The notes under the pieces are model-generated. The model saw only the letters and a program-made list of their open reading frames with translations, did no database searches and had not been told where the DNA came from. A DNA stretch of 64,000 nucleotides from Struthidea cinerea (Eukaryota; Chordata; Aves; Passeriformes; Corcoracidae): contig VZTI01001045.1 in assembly GCA_013397865.1 (NCBI GenBank), positions 124,333-188,332 of the forward strand, written 5' to 3'. Of the stretch, positions 11,231-22,471 are shown in pieces. The position numbers were made by a program, and so were the translations under genes. Every line of letters starts with the position of its first letter. Position 1 is the stretch's first letter.

Positions 11231-14200
11231 TTCTGAGCAGTCTGAACATTTTTGAAATGTCAGAGGGAAAAAAGGAGACAGACGAAATCCAAAGCCACTT
11301 AGGGAGAGCTAAAATGCTTGGTAGGAAGCTGTGGTTGTTGGCTCAGCGGTCCTGTAATGCCACATTATCTGCCCTGAGCCCACTCCAGTTTCAGGCGAGG
11401 AGCCTGTGTGCAGACACTGACCCTGGGAGCAGCAGTTTGCTGCCAAGCAGGAACTTTCCACTTTCCAAGCCCAAAGATGCCGGATTGCTTATGGCAAAAA
11501 AAGTAATGGCCCAGCTCAGCAAGGAGCCCAGCCACCAGCAGGAGGTGAGGACAGCTGAGCTCTGGGCTTCATCTGGTACCAGAAGGGGCTACAACTCCGT
11601 CCTTGCAAGCATCTATTGCTGCTGGAGGTGGGTGAAAAGCAGGCAGAAACAACAAAAAGGGAGAGCTATCTGAGGGAATTAGCTCAGAAAAAGACAACTA
11701 AGCCAAGGTAGGTAGGAAGGGTAGGTGTAGGTGTACATATACAGAGATATGTATATAAATGAAGGAATTTTATTCAAAGTCCTCAAATTCATGCCCAGAC
11801 CTGGCATGGCTTTCCCACGACAGCAGCAGCCAGCTCCCTGTGGGTGTGGGTAAGCAGCCCTGTCCCACCAGGCTACTGCCCCAGAGATGGGACAGGTTAT
11901 TTATGAGGGGCTTTTCGGTGTAAATTCATGGTGGAGTGCCATCTGCTGGGCTCATGCGAGGCACTTCTGGCACAGGAGAGGAAGAAAGTGAAGAGAAACC
12001 CCAGAGAAATGGGCTGTGTCTGTGCTTGGACATCAAACCTCCCTGAGACCCGTCCCCAGGCAGCTGCCAGGGAGCAGCCACAGCCAGGCTGGCTCACCCT
12101 GCAACTCAGCATGGCCTCTGCAAAATGCCTCATGGAAATGTCCACTGGCTCCCAACAACTCCCAAACCACCTGGCAGAATTTCTGGGGAGTGGATCCAAG
12201 CCAAAATCAGGCTAGGGAGCATCCTGATTGTGTGGACATACCAGCAGCAGCCAGTGCCTGGGGATATCCCACGGCAGAAATCCATTTGTTAGCACAGATA
12301 TTGTCTTTGTATGATGTGCATGTGATGGACCAGGCCCATGCCAGGGAGGAGGATGAGCAGGTTTCATATCTTGCAACCTTAACTATGAGTGGGGAGCAGC
12401 TTTGAACCTCATCTGGAGGCATCTGCTTCTGTCCAGCATCTACTCAGGGAGTTTGTCCCCCTAAACGTGCAGGCACCTCAGCTGACTGCCTGAAGCAGGC
12501 TGTGTGAGTCCCTCCTGTTTAAAATCTCTCGAGGGAAAACCACCTCCCTTTGAGCCATCCCTGCCTGCTGCATCGTCTCTGATTCATCACAGGTGGTGGC
12601 AGTCATTGAAACCTGAATCACACTTGCATTGCGCTAACCCACCTCTGATTGCAGCGTGAATGAGGAGCACAAAAGGAGCAGGGAAAGGAGCAGGAGAGAG
12701 CGGGGAGCCAACTGCAAGTTAAAGGCAAATCACCAGGCTGGTTTTGGCTCTTGTGTAAATGAGGGTGGCTCAACTTTCTGCTGTGCTGGGAAGCTGAGAG
12801 GCCAACCATAGTGCCAAAGATCTTCAGGATAGCAGCTACAAAGTCCCTGCTTTTTTCCTATTAGGGAACCACCGGCCCTGTGCATTTCTGTGTTTCTGTC
12901 CCCCCACTAAGGAGCCTGGGAACCAAAGAAGAAACACACAGGGGCAAACTTTGTCAAGGGCTCTCAGAAAATGGTTATGAAAGGACTGAATCTAAATCCA
13001 TAAATGCTTTGCCAGCATTCAGTAACCACTAATTCTAGTTTCCTCTGTGAAATACGTCAAAAGTAAGCTTCTTCTCCATCAATCAATCGTCTCCCAAAAG
13101 TAGGAAAGAGACCTTGACAGCGAAGAATGGTTAAACTGAACAAGCAGAAAGTAACACGTCCTTCAGAACAAAGCACATACTTTCCTGACTGTAGGATTTT
13201 ATTCATGTGCTTCCAGCTCACTCCAAACACAAACTTATCACCCTCGTTTTCATGTGCCAAATCAATAACAGCTTGTGCAGGGGTTGTGGAATGCTGCATC
13301 TGAAAGCCTCTCACACACTTTGCTGAAGTAAAGGGCTGATAATAATTAATAGCTGCCAAGGACATTCAGCCTTGCTGAGTGATTGTTAGCATGGTTTTCC
13401 CCTGGACACAGTTTAGACTGAGCCTTTCCAATTTTCCTGGACAGTGTATGCAGAACAGGAGATTTTTCTGCGTTTTTGTGGACAATGCCTGGCAGAAGTT
13501 GAAGAGAACATCCCATGAAGCCCTTGGACTGAAAAACTTGCTGAGAACTGGGCCTGCACCTCTTCTGAAATCTTTTCCCCAGTTGCACTAGGGAGGCACA
13601 GCTTTCCCACCCGTAAGGACATCCGGGCTTTGGGTAGGTGAAGTAGCTCTGGACAGGCTTTCAGGTCACAGGGGAGTATCAAAACACCACGTGCCAGAGG
13701 CTGAAGCATTTGTTCCAGATGGTTTCTGCTTCTTGCTCTCATTATTCAACTGCTCTGAGAGGGTTAGAGACCTTAGGAATTATGCCTGGATCATAAGCCG
13801 CCTTTATTTCGCAGTCATTCTGGAGCTGATCCTAAAAGTGATGCTTTTGGGAGCAACAAGTCTAATAACATCGCACAGCACAGTAGCTGAAGGAAGCAAG
13901 AGAGCTGAAGTTCAGCTCCTGGCTCGGCAGCTGACTTTTGTCAGCTCCTCTCAGACCAGAGGAGGCAAGTTTCTGAAACCTCCCCAGTTTTAATTTTTTT
14001 CTTGGGCCATCTGGCGGCAGGAGAGCTGCAGAGTCAGAGGGCACAAAGCCCCTCAAAAGCAGCGGTCACACAGAAGAAGGATAAGCTGGCAGGAAGCCAG
14101 GAAAAATAAATGACCCTGTCTCCAAATGCCTCCCAGGTAAATCTGGGTTCTTTAACATTTCTCAGCAGGCAGGTGTTTTCACTTCATCACTTCAGCTTCA

Positions 14201-16489
14201 GCTGCTGCTTCAATTTTTCATCAGAAGTGCTTGTGACAGCACGGGACACACCTCAGCGGGACACAGTAGGGAGCAGTGCTCCAGCATCTGCCATTTTCCT
14301 TGTGGTTTTCTGCCTTTCATAAGGCACAGGTGCACCTTTGGAGGTGCCAGTGCTTATGCTCGGGCAGCTGGAGGAAAGACCTTCAAACAGATTGCATTCC
14401 TTGGTTTTCCCAGAGTTGTGTGGTCAACCCCAGGCTGTAGGATCAAGATAAGGGATCAGATCAAGTTCTGGCTAAGTGTGATCAACGAGGAAGCTGTAAT
14501 GGGAAACACATGCCCAGCAGCCAGGGGATGCTGGCAGGAGGCAACGAGTCTAGTCCTTGGATGAGTTACTGGGAGAGAGAGCTGCTTATGGCAGGGCCCA
14601 ATCTACTTCTTATTCCCAGCAGTCGGGGAGACCAAAATCCAGTCTACACAAACACAATTTAGTCCATTAGCAGACATCAGAGAAGCTACCTGCCTTGACA
14701 AAACCCAGATGTGTTTCCAATTAAGCAGGGATGCCTCAGAGTCTCTGTTCTAGCCACTGCGGCTACAATCCCGAATCCCCACAACAAATTACCTCCCCTT
14801 CTCAGTGCTAACAGATTTACCTGTTTATCTGTCACTGTTTGCCAAACGCTGCAGCACATCCTCACACAGAGGTGTTACTGTAGCCGCCACCTGAGATTTG
14901 TTTGAGCAGGGCTTGTGGCTTTTGGTTCGTCGACACGAGAGTCCACTTACAGCCTGAAGGGCAGGAGTTTCTTTTCAAGGGTAAACAAAAGAGGTTGGTG
15001 GGAGTTCAGACATCCCTCTGCTTGTATCTCTCTGCTGTTTGTGGTACCAGCAGCTAAAGAGACTTCCCTTTGCTCCCAGTTCACAGGCAGAAGTGAAGGA
15101 AAGCCACACGCAGGCAGGTGCTCTTCCAAATTGGCTAAGGCAGGTGTTTCACCCAGGGCTGCAAACGAAAGTTGCTTTACCTTAGCTGGATCAGCCTGCT
15201 TGTTTGTGCTATAACTGAAGCACTAATTCATAATACCCAGGCTGGAGCTAAACCAGCTCGTGTGGGTATGAGCCACAGCAGAGCCACAGCAGCGGGGAGC
15301 TCACTGCCAAGCCCTCTGGAGAGCTGGGGAGTGCTCAGGTGGTCACTCCTGCTGGGCTCCCTGCTCCCCAGGTCCCATCCGTGGACCTGCTCTTGGTTTT
15401 CCTCATGAGCAGTGAAACAACAGCACATTTCCCTCCTGGCTGCTTTTTGAAACCCCTCTCCTTGTTCCCATCCCGCCACCTCAGCCGTTGTGTGACAGCT
15501 CCAGGAAAGTGGTGTCCGGCCCATCTGACCTTCACGCTCACACAGGCAGCAGTGCAGGGCAATTGCTCTGTGAGGGGGAGTGAAGGAGGAGTAAAAGGAA
15601 AGTAAATCCTGATCTGCTCAGTCTCAGGTGGATAAGTACTGTGGAGCAGTAAAATGACATTTTCAAGGTCCCAAAACACAGCTTGGACCTGGGTGGAAAA
15701 TGATCTGCAAGAGACGTCGTGACAGTCCTTTTCCTTTCTGCTTAGTTTAAAAATAAGCATTCTTGCCGCTGCAGCGGCAGCACCGGTCAGGGTTCATTGC
15801 TTCCCAGCTGTCCAGTTTCACCCTTGCTGGCAGGCAGAGGGATAATTCTGCTGTCATCTGCCCTGCCAGCACCTCTCCCCCTGACGTGGTGGAGCTCCCT
15901 GCTCATCCCAGGGTGCCCTGTGCTGCTGCATCACAGCGAGGAGGCTCCTCAGTGACCCTTCCACCAGAGCCCAGAGGGAAGAGTGGAGCGAGTGCTTTGC
16001 CAGAACTGATGCAGGGTCCCTGGGCTCCATGTTAACTGGGAGGTGGCTATTTCCAGCTTTGGCTGCAGGGATGGCTGGACTGGAGTGGCCTCCACGTAGG
16101 TTTGAGCCCTGCATCCCTGCTCCATGGCTTCTCACAGAGGGAAAGGGGAGCAACCAGCTGCTGCCCACTGGGCCAAGGACAGACACAGCATGTATGGCTT
16201 GGGACTAGACTTAGCATGAGTTTGAGCTCAGCTGAGGCTTGGCGTGAGTGCCTTCAAGGGAAAGCCAAGTGCTGCTGCAGCAGGTGGTGGAGCTGGCAGC
16301 AGGAGGAAGGCATCTTCCTCCGAGTCAGGCGTACTGGCAGGTGTCAATCACCACAGAGACAGGCACACCTAAGGGACTAAGGGTGCTGAACTCCCAGGTA
16401 GAACATGGGGCACCAGCAGACCTTGTTTTCTGCCTCTCTGTGAAACAAGGAAAACATCCCCTTGTTCACAGCTGCCTCAGCTTGGAAAT
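11231..16489. other. Unique non-coding DNA
   Basis: No exon, RNA gene or known repeat is recognised. The longest open frame is 170 codons (11161-11673, plus). It begins inside the CR1 fragment and runs into unrelated sequence, which argues against a gene. Composition alternates between AT-rich parts (12950-13400) and more GC-rich parts (15230-16150). A GTAGGT-rich and alternating TATA patch lies near 11705-11760. Confidence 0.55.
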
Positions 16490-16860
16490 CCAGAGGCACA
16501 ATGGGTTTGGAGTCTGCAAGAGATGGAAGGGGGCTGAATAGGAAAGAACAGAGCAGCAGGGACATAGGCTGGCTGTTGGGAAAGGAGGCAGAGCAGGCAG
16601 GGAGAGCTCCTGGCAGGGGCATGACCTGGGGTGGGTGGAAGTGCCGACTGCAGGAGGCTGGGGGCACAGGGTGGACAATGACAGAGGGGATACTGGCTGA
16701 GGAGACAGAGTAGAAATGGCAAGCAGGGCACAGTGAGGGACTTTAAGCAAGGGCTGGGGCCAGGAGAGGGGAAGGGTTGAGTGCAGAGAAGGACAAAGAC
16801 TGTGCAGAAGGTGAAAGGTGTGCAGTGGGGACAAGGGAAGGCACTGGAGAAAACAAGCCT
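16490..16860 (+). repeat. Purine-rich (A+G) low-complexity tract
   Basis: The plus strand is strongly biased to A and G for about 370 bases, with many AGGGG, GGGAGA and GCAGGG words and few T. No exact tandem period is visible. It ends abruptly near 16860, where the sequence turns T-rich. The minus strand reads as S, P and L-rich frames that are compositional artefacts. Confidence 0.6.
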
Positions 16861-18189
16861 TACCCTTACAAAGAATGTAACTTCTATTTTTTTCTGTTAA
16901 AGCTTTTTTATTTCAACTGCTATTCAATTTTTCTCCTAGCTTTCTCTGCCCATTCTTCCCCTCCTGGTCTTTGACCCTCTATTGGTAATTCCCCTTCAGT
17001 GTTTGCTGATTTTCTGTCTCTTGCTCTGCCAGTACGACTGTCATCGCAGGCATTGTGCTGTGTCCTCTGTGGAAGGATGTGGAGATAGCAAACAGTCTGT
17101 ACCTACAATACAAAGGCTGCTGTCACCTCTGCTCTGGCAAACAGCTCAGAACTCCCTGCCTGCAATTATCCTTCAGTTCTTTTCTCTGTCCTCTTCCATT
17201 CGTGCAGTCTTGGTTTTCTTGTATGTTTTCTGCAGTCTGGCTTCTCCCAGCTTCGCTTCCTTGCCTTGAGCTGAGCCTATCCCTAACCCTGCCATCACTT
17301 GCAGCATTTCTCCCCCTTGCCCAGGCCAGGGGAGGGAGTGGTGTGACAGGGAGGACGTGAAGAGCATCCACTGCAGATCTCTGTGGTCATGGCTGAGGTC
17401 AGGGAGCCAAACGTTTATGGTTTGCGCGTGGGTGTTATGTAAATAACAGCAATTATTCACTGTCAAAACTTCACAGCTGAGCCAAAACTCAACCATTTTT
17501 GCTGGACTGTTCACAGAGGCTGCTACTTCTAAAGGCTCACTTGCAGCCAGGCTTTAGCCTTCCTCTCACAGATGCAGAATTGTTACTGCTATTAAAGTCA
17601 CATTTGTAGTGAACTTGCCACACCATCCTCTCCTGCCACGAGAGGTGTGATCCTGCTGGCTATGGTCCCAAAAAACATATTCCCTTATTTCTGTGAACAT
17701 GTGAATTTGTGAATTTTTCAGCTTGTTACAAAGTGACAACAGTGGTCTGAGAGGGCATGAGCACAACAGGACATCGTTTCTGGGTCTGTTCAGGGCGTTT
17801 GAAGGGTTCCCACTGAAATGAAGGGAAGCATCTCCCCATTAACTCAGCAGGTTTTAGACCTCTTGCACTGAGGTGTGTCAGCCTCCATGTACTGCTCAAC
17901 CTTTTGTTTATGAAGCCTTGTGTGGATGAGAATTGGTATTTTCACTACAGAGGAGGAAGAAGTGTCCAAACTGAGTAGTGGCGGTGGAGACAGACACTTG
18001 GCTTACACAGAGATGGCCTCGTTTTCTTCTTTTGGACTAGAGATTTGGAAATGGCATTGGCTCTTCAAAAGTCAGTGAAATCTACCAGTGGCTGGATTCA
18101 CTGGATAAGCAACAAATGCTTCAAAGGGTGACAGAAAGCCATCAGGAGTTGTGACGGCTTCTGACGACCCTTCACTTACCCCAAGTGCA
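16861..18189. other. Unique non-coding DNA
   Basis: The first 400 bases are T- and C-rich on the plus strand, a reversal of the purine tract just before. Nothing coding or repetitive was recognised. A short tandem GTGAATTTGTGAATTTTTC occurs near 17700. Confidence 0.5.
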
Positions 18190-18660
18190 AGGTGCAGGGT
18201 GGGGTTCCTTCATTGTACCTAGATCCCCAAGAAAATCCCTTAGTAATCCCCATCCATACACCCTTTGCAAGAACGTTCCTCCATCCTCCTTCTGCCATCA
18301 CATGCAGAGTAATCCTCCTTTTTCTGCGTCAGCCCTTTGGTGATCCTTCTTATTCTGCAGGATCACATGCACAGCGACCTCCCCCTCACACTCACAGGGC
18401 TGGGCAGAAAAAACCCTCCCCTTCTCCTACATGCTGCAAAGAAAGCCTCCTATTTTTTGTTTTTCCCCAGGAGTTTAGATCCCCTTTCTTCCACCTTGAT
18501 GCCACAAACCCCCTCTTCTCTGACTGGTACCAACTGCAGAGGTGGTGCTTGTTGACTTTTCCGGCTGACTTTTGCCAGCTCTTTGCCTCGATAACCTTTC
18601 CCACCCGCCCTCCTGCTCCTCCGAGGCCGTGAGCAAGGCAACGCCGCGCTGACGTTTTCT
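18190..18660 (+). repeat. Pyrimidine-rich low-complexity tract
   Basis: The plus strand is rich in CCT, TCC and CCC words. Toward 18590-18650 it gains several CpG dinucleotides, such as GCCGCGCTGACG. The plus-strand open frame of 146 codons (18192-18632) follows the composition, with many P, S, F and L residues, and is not considered a gene. Confidence 0.45.
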
Positions 18661-20199
18661 CCTCTGTCACAGCCCTGGGACACACTGAAAGGACAGAGCA
18701 GGACCAGGTAACCCTGCCAGCTCCCCTGTGTCCTCGTGCCATTGCAGCACACAGAAAGCTTTGTGTTCCAGACCAGGGTGCTGCTTACTCACAAGGGAAG
18801 CCTGTGCAAGCTTGTAGCCTCAGGTAACAAGCTGCATTTTTTCAGTGTGAGAAATAGAGGGGGAAATCAAGAGAAAATGCCCTGTGAGATCGCCTCCCTC
18901 AGTACATAAAATCCCAAAACATCGGGGCTCACAGACCCTCTTTCTCCTGTGTCACAAACCCCACTGCAGCCAGCACAAACCCTGAGTTCCCAAGGAAATA
19001 ACTCTAAACATTCACCAAACAGCTGACCAGAGGAGAATAAGTGAGCTCCAAAGCTGCTGGCTTCTAGATTATTGTTATCTTGTGACTCCAACGGAGCAGC
19101 AAAATTGGGATGGAGATGATAAAACCCAAAAGTGACGGTGGTTTGCTTATCTTTCCCTTCCTCTCCCCAACACCCATTCAAGAGCCTGTCTGTGCCTCTC
19201 CCAGTGCAGTCTCTCATTTGGTGGAGATGACTTAATCCAGAAAGGGTGATGAGAAGGAGAAAGATTTAAATCAAACCCGATTACTGGGGCTTGATAGGCT
19301 TCCCTGGCAAGCTGTTCTGGGACTGACCCAAAAGTTGTCAGCTCACTGCCTGCTCCCTTGACAACACTGTTCAGGAGCCTTATGAAATGCAGCCATCCTC
19401 TGAAAGCTCTTCTCAGCTGCAAAATCCTTCCCCCTGGCAGTGGGCAGGTGGGCACTGAGGGTCACCAGGAGCCTGAGCAGCGTGTGGCTTTGTGGCAGCC
19501 CTTTGGCTATTGCTGGGCAAACAGGGGGAGAAATGGCTCCATGAGTGCTTTGTCTGAGACTCCTGAAATGGCATCCCTTCCCTGTGGCTTTGGGAGTAAT
19601 CCACCTAGGAAATCACCCCAGCCTGGCTGGGAGATAATCCTGCCAAGCCATTGCATGTGCTCAGCCACCATTCGTGATGTCAGGGCTCTGCCCAGCCCTC
19701 TCCCAGACCATGTGCATGGCTCCTGGTGGCCATGGGGACCTCAGGCAGGCAGCAGGCAGGATCCAGCTGTAGCCACTCCTCATCCCAGAGAGTGGGGGCT
19801 GGCCTGAGGCTTGGAACAGGGAGAAGGTGTCACCACATCCCTGTCGTTGGCCATTGCAGGCAGCACTCTCCATGGCAGGCATGTTCCTCCTGGCAGAGGC
19901 AGGAAGCAAACCTCTAACTATGGAGCTCACAGAGTTCATGGAAAGGCTGGTAGGAGCTGGTCATGACTGTAGCAGAGACCCGAGCTCAGTGTCTTGGAGA
20001 TCCCATCCAGTCTCCTGCAGGAGGAACAGATATCTACAGGCACAGTAGGAATGGCAGAGGGACAAGCCCAGGGGAGTTGCAGAGTGCTGCAGTGGGAAAG
20101 TTCTCTGTCCCAGACCCAGCTTGCAGCAAGGTCAGCTAACACTGGCCAACACCTGAATGCCCCAGGGGGAATACAGCCCATTAAAAGTGACAAAGAAAC
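18661..20199. other. Unique non-coding DNA
   Basis: Nothing coding is recognised. Open frames of 149 codons or less overlap on both strands. A short imperfect GGCAGGCAGCAGGCAGG repeat lies near 19743-19760. Confidence 0.5.
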
Positions 20200-20430
20200 A
20201 TTTCAGACACGATTTTGAAACGAGCCGATTACACCCTTCTTCTTCCTCAATTCAGTCATAAACGCAGCTAAGAAATCAGATTGTGTTATAAATAATTAAA
20301 AAAAAAAAAGGCGCTGGGCTAAAGCAGCATGACTGATTTATCCTTATTAAAAATGGAGAGTAATAAAGTAAAGCTGTAATAATAAAACAAAAACGTTGAC
20401 TAATCTCTGTGAAAAATTTGGAGGGCCATA
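20200..20430. promoter_or_regulatory. AT-rich block, candidate conserved non-coding element
   Basis: The stretch holds ATAAATAATTAAA, TGATTTATCC, GTAATAAAG and TAATAATAAAAC words with GATTACA and a few retained CpGs (CGAGCCGATTAC, AAACGCAGC, AACGTTGAC). This mixed AT-rich texture, dense in possible homeodomain cores, is like that of vertebrate developmental enhancers. It is an inference from texture only; conservation was not tested. Confidence 0.25.
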
Positions 20431-20999
20431 GAGAGAATGAGCTATTGTGCTTTGTGGCGGGTGGGGTGCTGGTGAAGTGTTTGTGGTTAGGACAAAGACA
20501 CTGAATTTTGCAAGCAGTCAATGAGTTTTAGGGTTTGCTTTCTGCAGGCTTGCTGCACCAGTGAGGAAATTGTTCATGCTCAAGAAAGGCAGACTTTACT
20601 GAACTCATCAGAGTCTCTTTTGAGGGTCTGTTTTTCTCCTGTTTCTTTCTCCCCCTTCCGCTACACAGTGCCATTGATAAGACACATTTTAATATTGCAG
20701 AAAGAATAGCAGTGACAAAGAGCTTCTTGTTTTCAGGCTGTATCAAAGCTCTTACTGCAAACCCAACAACACTTGCCATGTTACCTTGCTGAGCTGGCTT
20801 TGTGCATGGGAGCTGGTGAGACCTGGCCGAGGAAAGGCTGCGTCCGTGAAAATCTCAGTGAAGTAGAAGTTTAAAGGAGAAGAAGGGAATGGGAGATAAG
20901 AAAGCTTCAAATCTTCATTTAAAAGGAAAAGAAAATCTGATTAGGATGTGCTGGCTAACTGAAAACACATGAGCCTGAACATCAAAAGGTTTGTAATTC

Positions 21000-21180
21000 A
21001 TACACGTGCTGTAGATAATTATCAGTTTAACTTGATACTTCCTACAGCGACAGAACTGACGTCAGGCAGCTCCGGCGACCGACTTTCAATCCAGCCCCTG
21101 ACACTGAGCGAGGGCCCCACTGCTGACGCTGTTCCTTTCGCTGTCCCTTATGTCCCTGCGTGCACATGCCTGCCAAAAAC
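21000..21180. promoter_or_regulatory. CRE and E-box cluster
   Basis: A perfect CACGTG E-box (21003-21008) and a perfect palindromic cAMP response element TGACGTCA (21057-21064) lie about 50 bases apart. They are followed by a small CpG cluster (CTCCGGCGACCGAC). Factors of the bHLH and CREB/ATF families bind such sites. No TATA box or coding start was found nearby, so it may be a distal element or chance. Confidence 0.3.
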
Positions 21181-22416
21181 CTGCCTGGACCCCCTCCTGG
21201 CTGCCCTGAGGCCCAGGAGAGACTGAGAGAGGACGTAGTGCCTCTCCAGAGCTCCAGACATCTCCTGCTGTAGAGGACCTCTGGTAGATCCCCTGTCCTG
21301 CAGTGAAAGGGCAATGACAGAACACCTAATTTTACTTGAGAATCTATCAAAACATGGCCTAGAAAATAAATGTCAGACTCTGCTTCCTCCAGTCCACTGC
21401 GATCTGGGGATGGCTGCAAGCTGGTTCCTGCAAAACTGCTCCCTGTGCTGGCAAACAGCAAGGTACGAGGGGCAGCTGGCGACCCATTCCTGCCCTGGCT
21501 CTCCTTTCCCTGCTTGGCTGGCGGGAATGGTGCAGCAGGACCAGGCTTGGGGACACCAGGAGCCACACACACAACCTGGCTGCCCTGCGGCCGACTGCAC
21601 TCTCATGTCGCAGTTTGGAGCTGATCTTGAAACTCCCTGTACATTTCTGAAGCCAGAAGGTTGGGGCAGAAGGTGGGTAATGAATCCCAGATTTTCCAAG
21701 AGAGTCATGTGTAGCATAAGAATAATGTGGCTTCAGGGAATGGCAAAGCAAAGCATTTTCCTTCTGTATCCAAGAGACTTCTGCTCAGTCCCAAGCTCTC
21801 CCCAAGAGCTGAAATGCCCTTCTGTCTGCCTGTCCACGGGAGAGAGAGACAGACAGAGACAGACAGACAGGGCGTAGGCAGGGGAGAGGTCATGTTTTTG
21901 TTACAGGGAAAAAATTCAAAAGCCTGCTGGTGAAATACTCCTAATCCCTATGACTCTTTGTATGGTGGAGCTGGGAATTTTCTTGCTCTCTCTCCCCATG
22001 AGCAGCCCCATGACAGTTTCCTTTCATGAAGAGCTCCGTGTGCCTCATCCACAACCCCAAGGCCACCTTCTCTACATTCTTTTTTAATTTAAGGATTTTA
22101 TTGCTTTGAGGGAGGAGGGGGAAAACACTAAGAATTACAGCTAAGCCCCTACTGGGCACTGTCATTACCCCATCCTTGTGGAATATGCCTTTTTTTTTTT
22201 TTCATGTACTTAATCATTTATTTAATGGACAGCAAATGGCATGTGAGGCTTCGAGGTCTATGAGGAATGAAGCCCAACCTGTAAGACGCTCTGGTAAGTC
22301 ATTTGTTTACAGTAAGCACAGCAAACCACTAAACATCCTTCTGAAGGCTTCTGGAGATCAGTTTGAGGCCAGTAAAATGGTCTAGTTTGGGGGTTTTTTG
22401 GTTGGTTTTTTTTTTT
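21181..22416. other. Unique non-coding DNA with a short CAGA repeat
   Basis: A short imperfect run of GACA and CAGA units lies at about 21841-21871. Open frames on both strands between 21040 and 21890 reach 187 codons. They overlap one another in several frames and show no recognisable domain, so they are taken as chance. The final 30 bases are a T- and G-rich run leading into the assembly gap. Confidence 0.5.
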
Positions 22417-22471
22417 NNNNNNNNNNNNNNNNNNNNNNNNNNNNNNNNNNNNNNNNNNNNNNNNNNNNNNN
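22417..22471. other. Assembly gap (55 N)
   Basis: A run of 55 undetermined bases. Both edges are T-homopolymer and TTTG-type sequence, so the missing part is probably a low-complexity T-rich tract that could not be sequenced or assembled. The real length may differ from 55. Confidence 0.99.

Noticed and set aside
21042..21893. Cluster of open frames of 114-187 codons on both strands
   Set aside because: Several frames on both strands compete for the same bases in moderately GC-rich DNA. None has a recognisable motif and there is no splice or start context.
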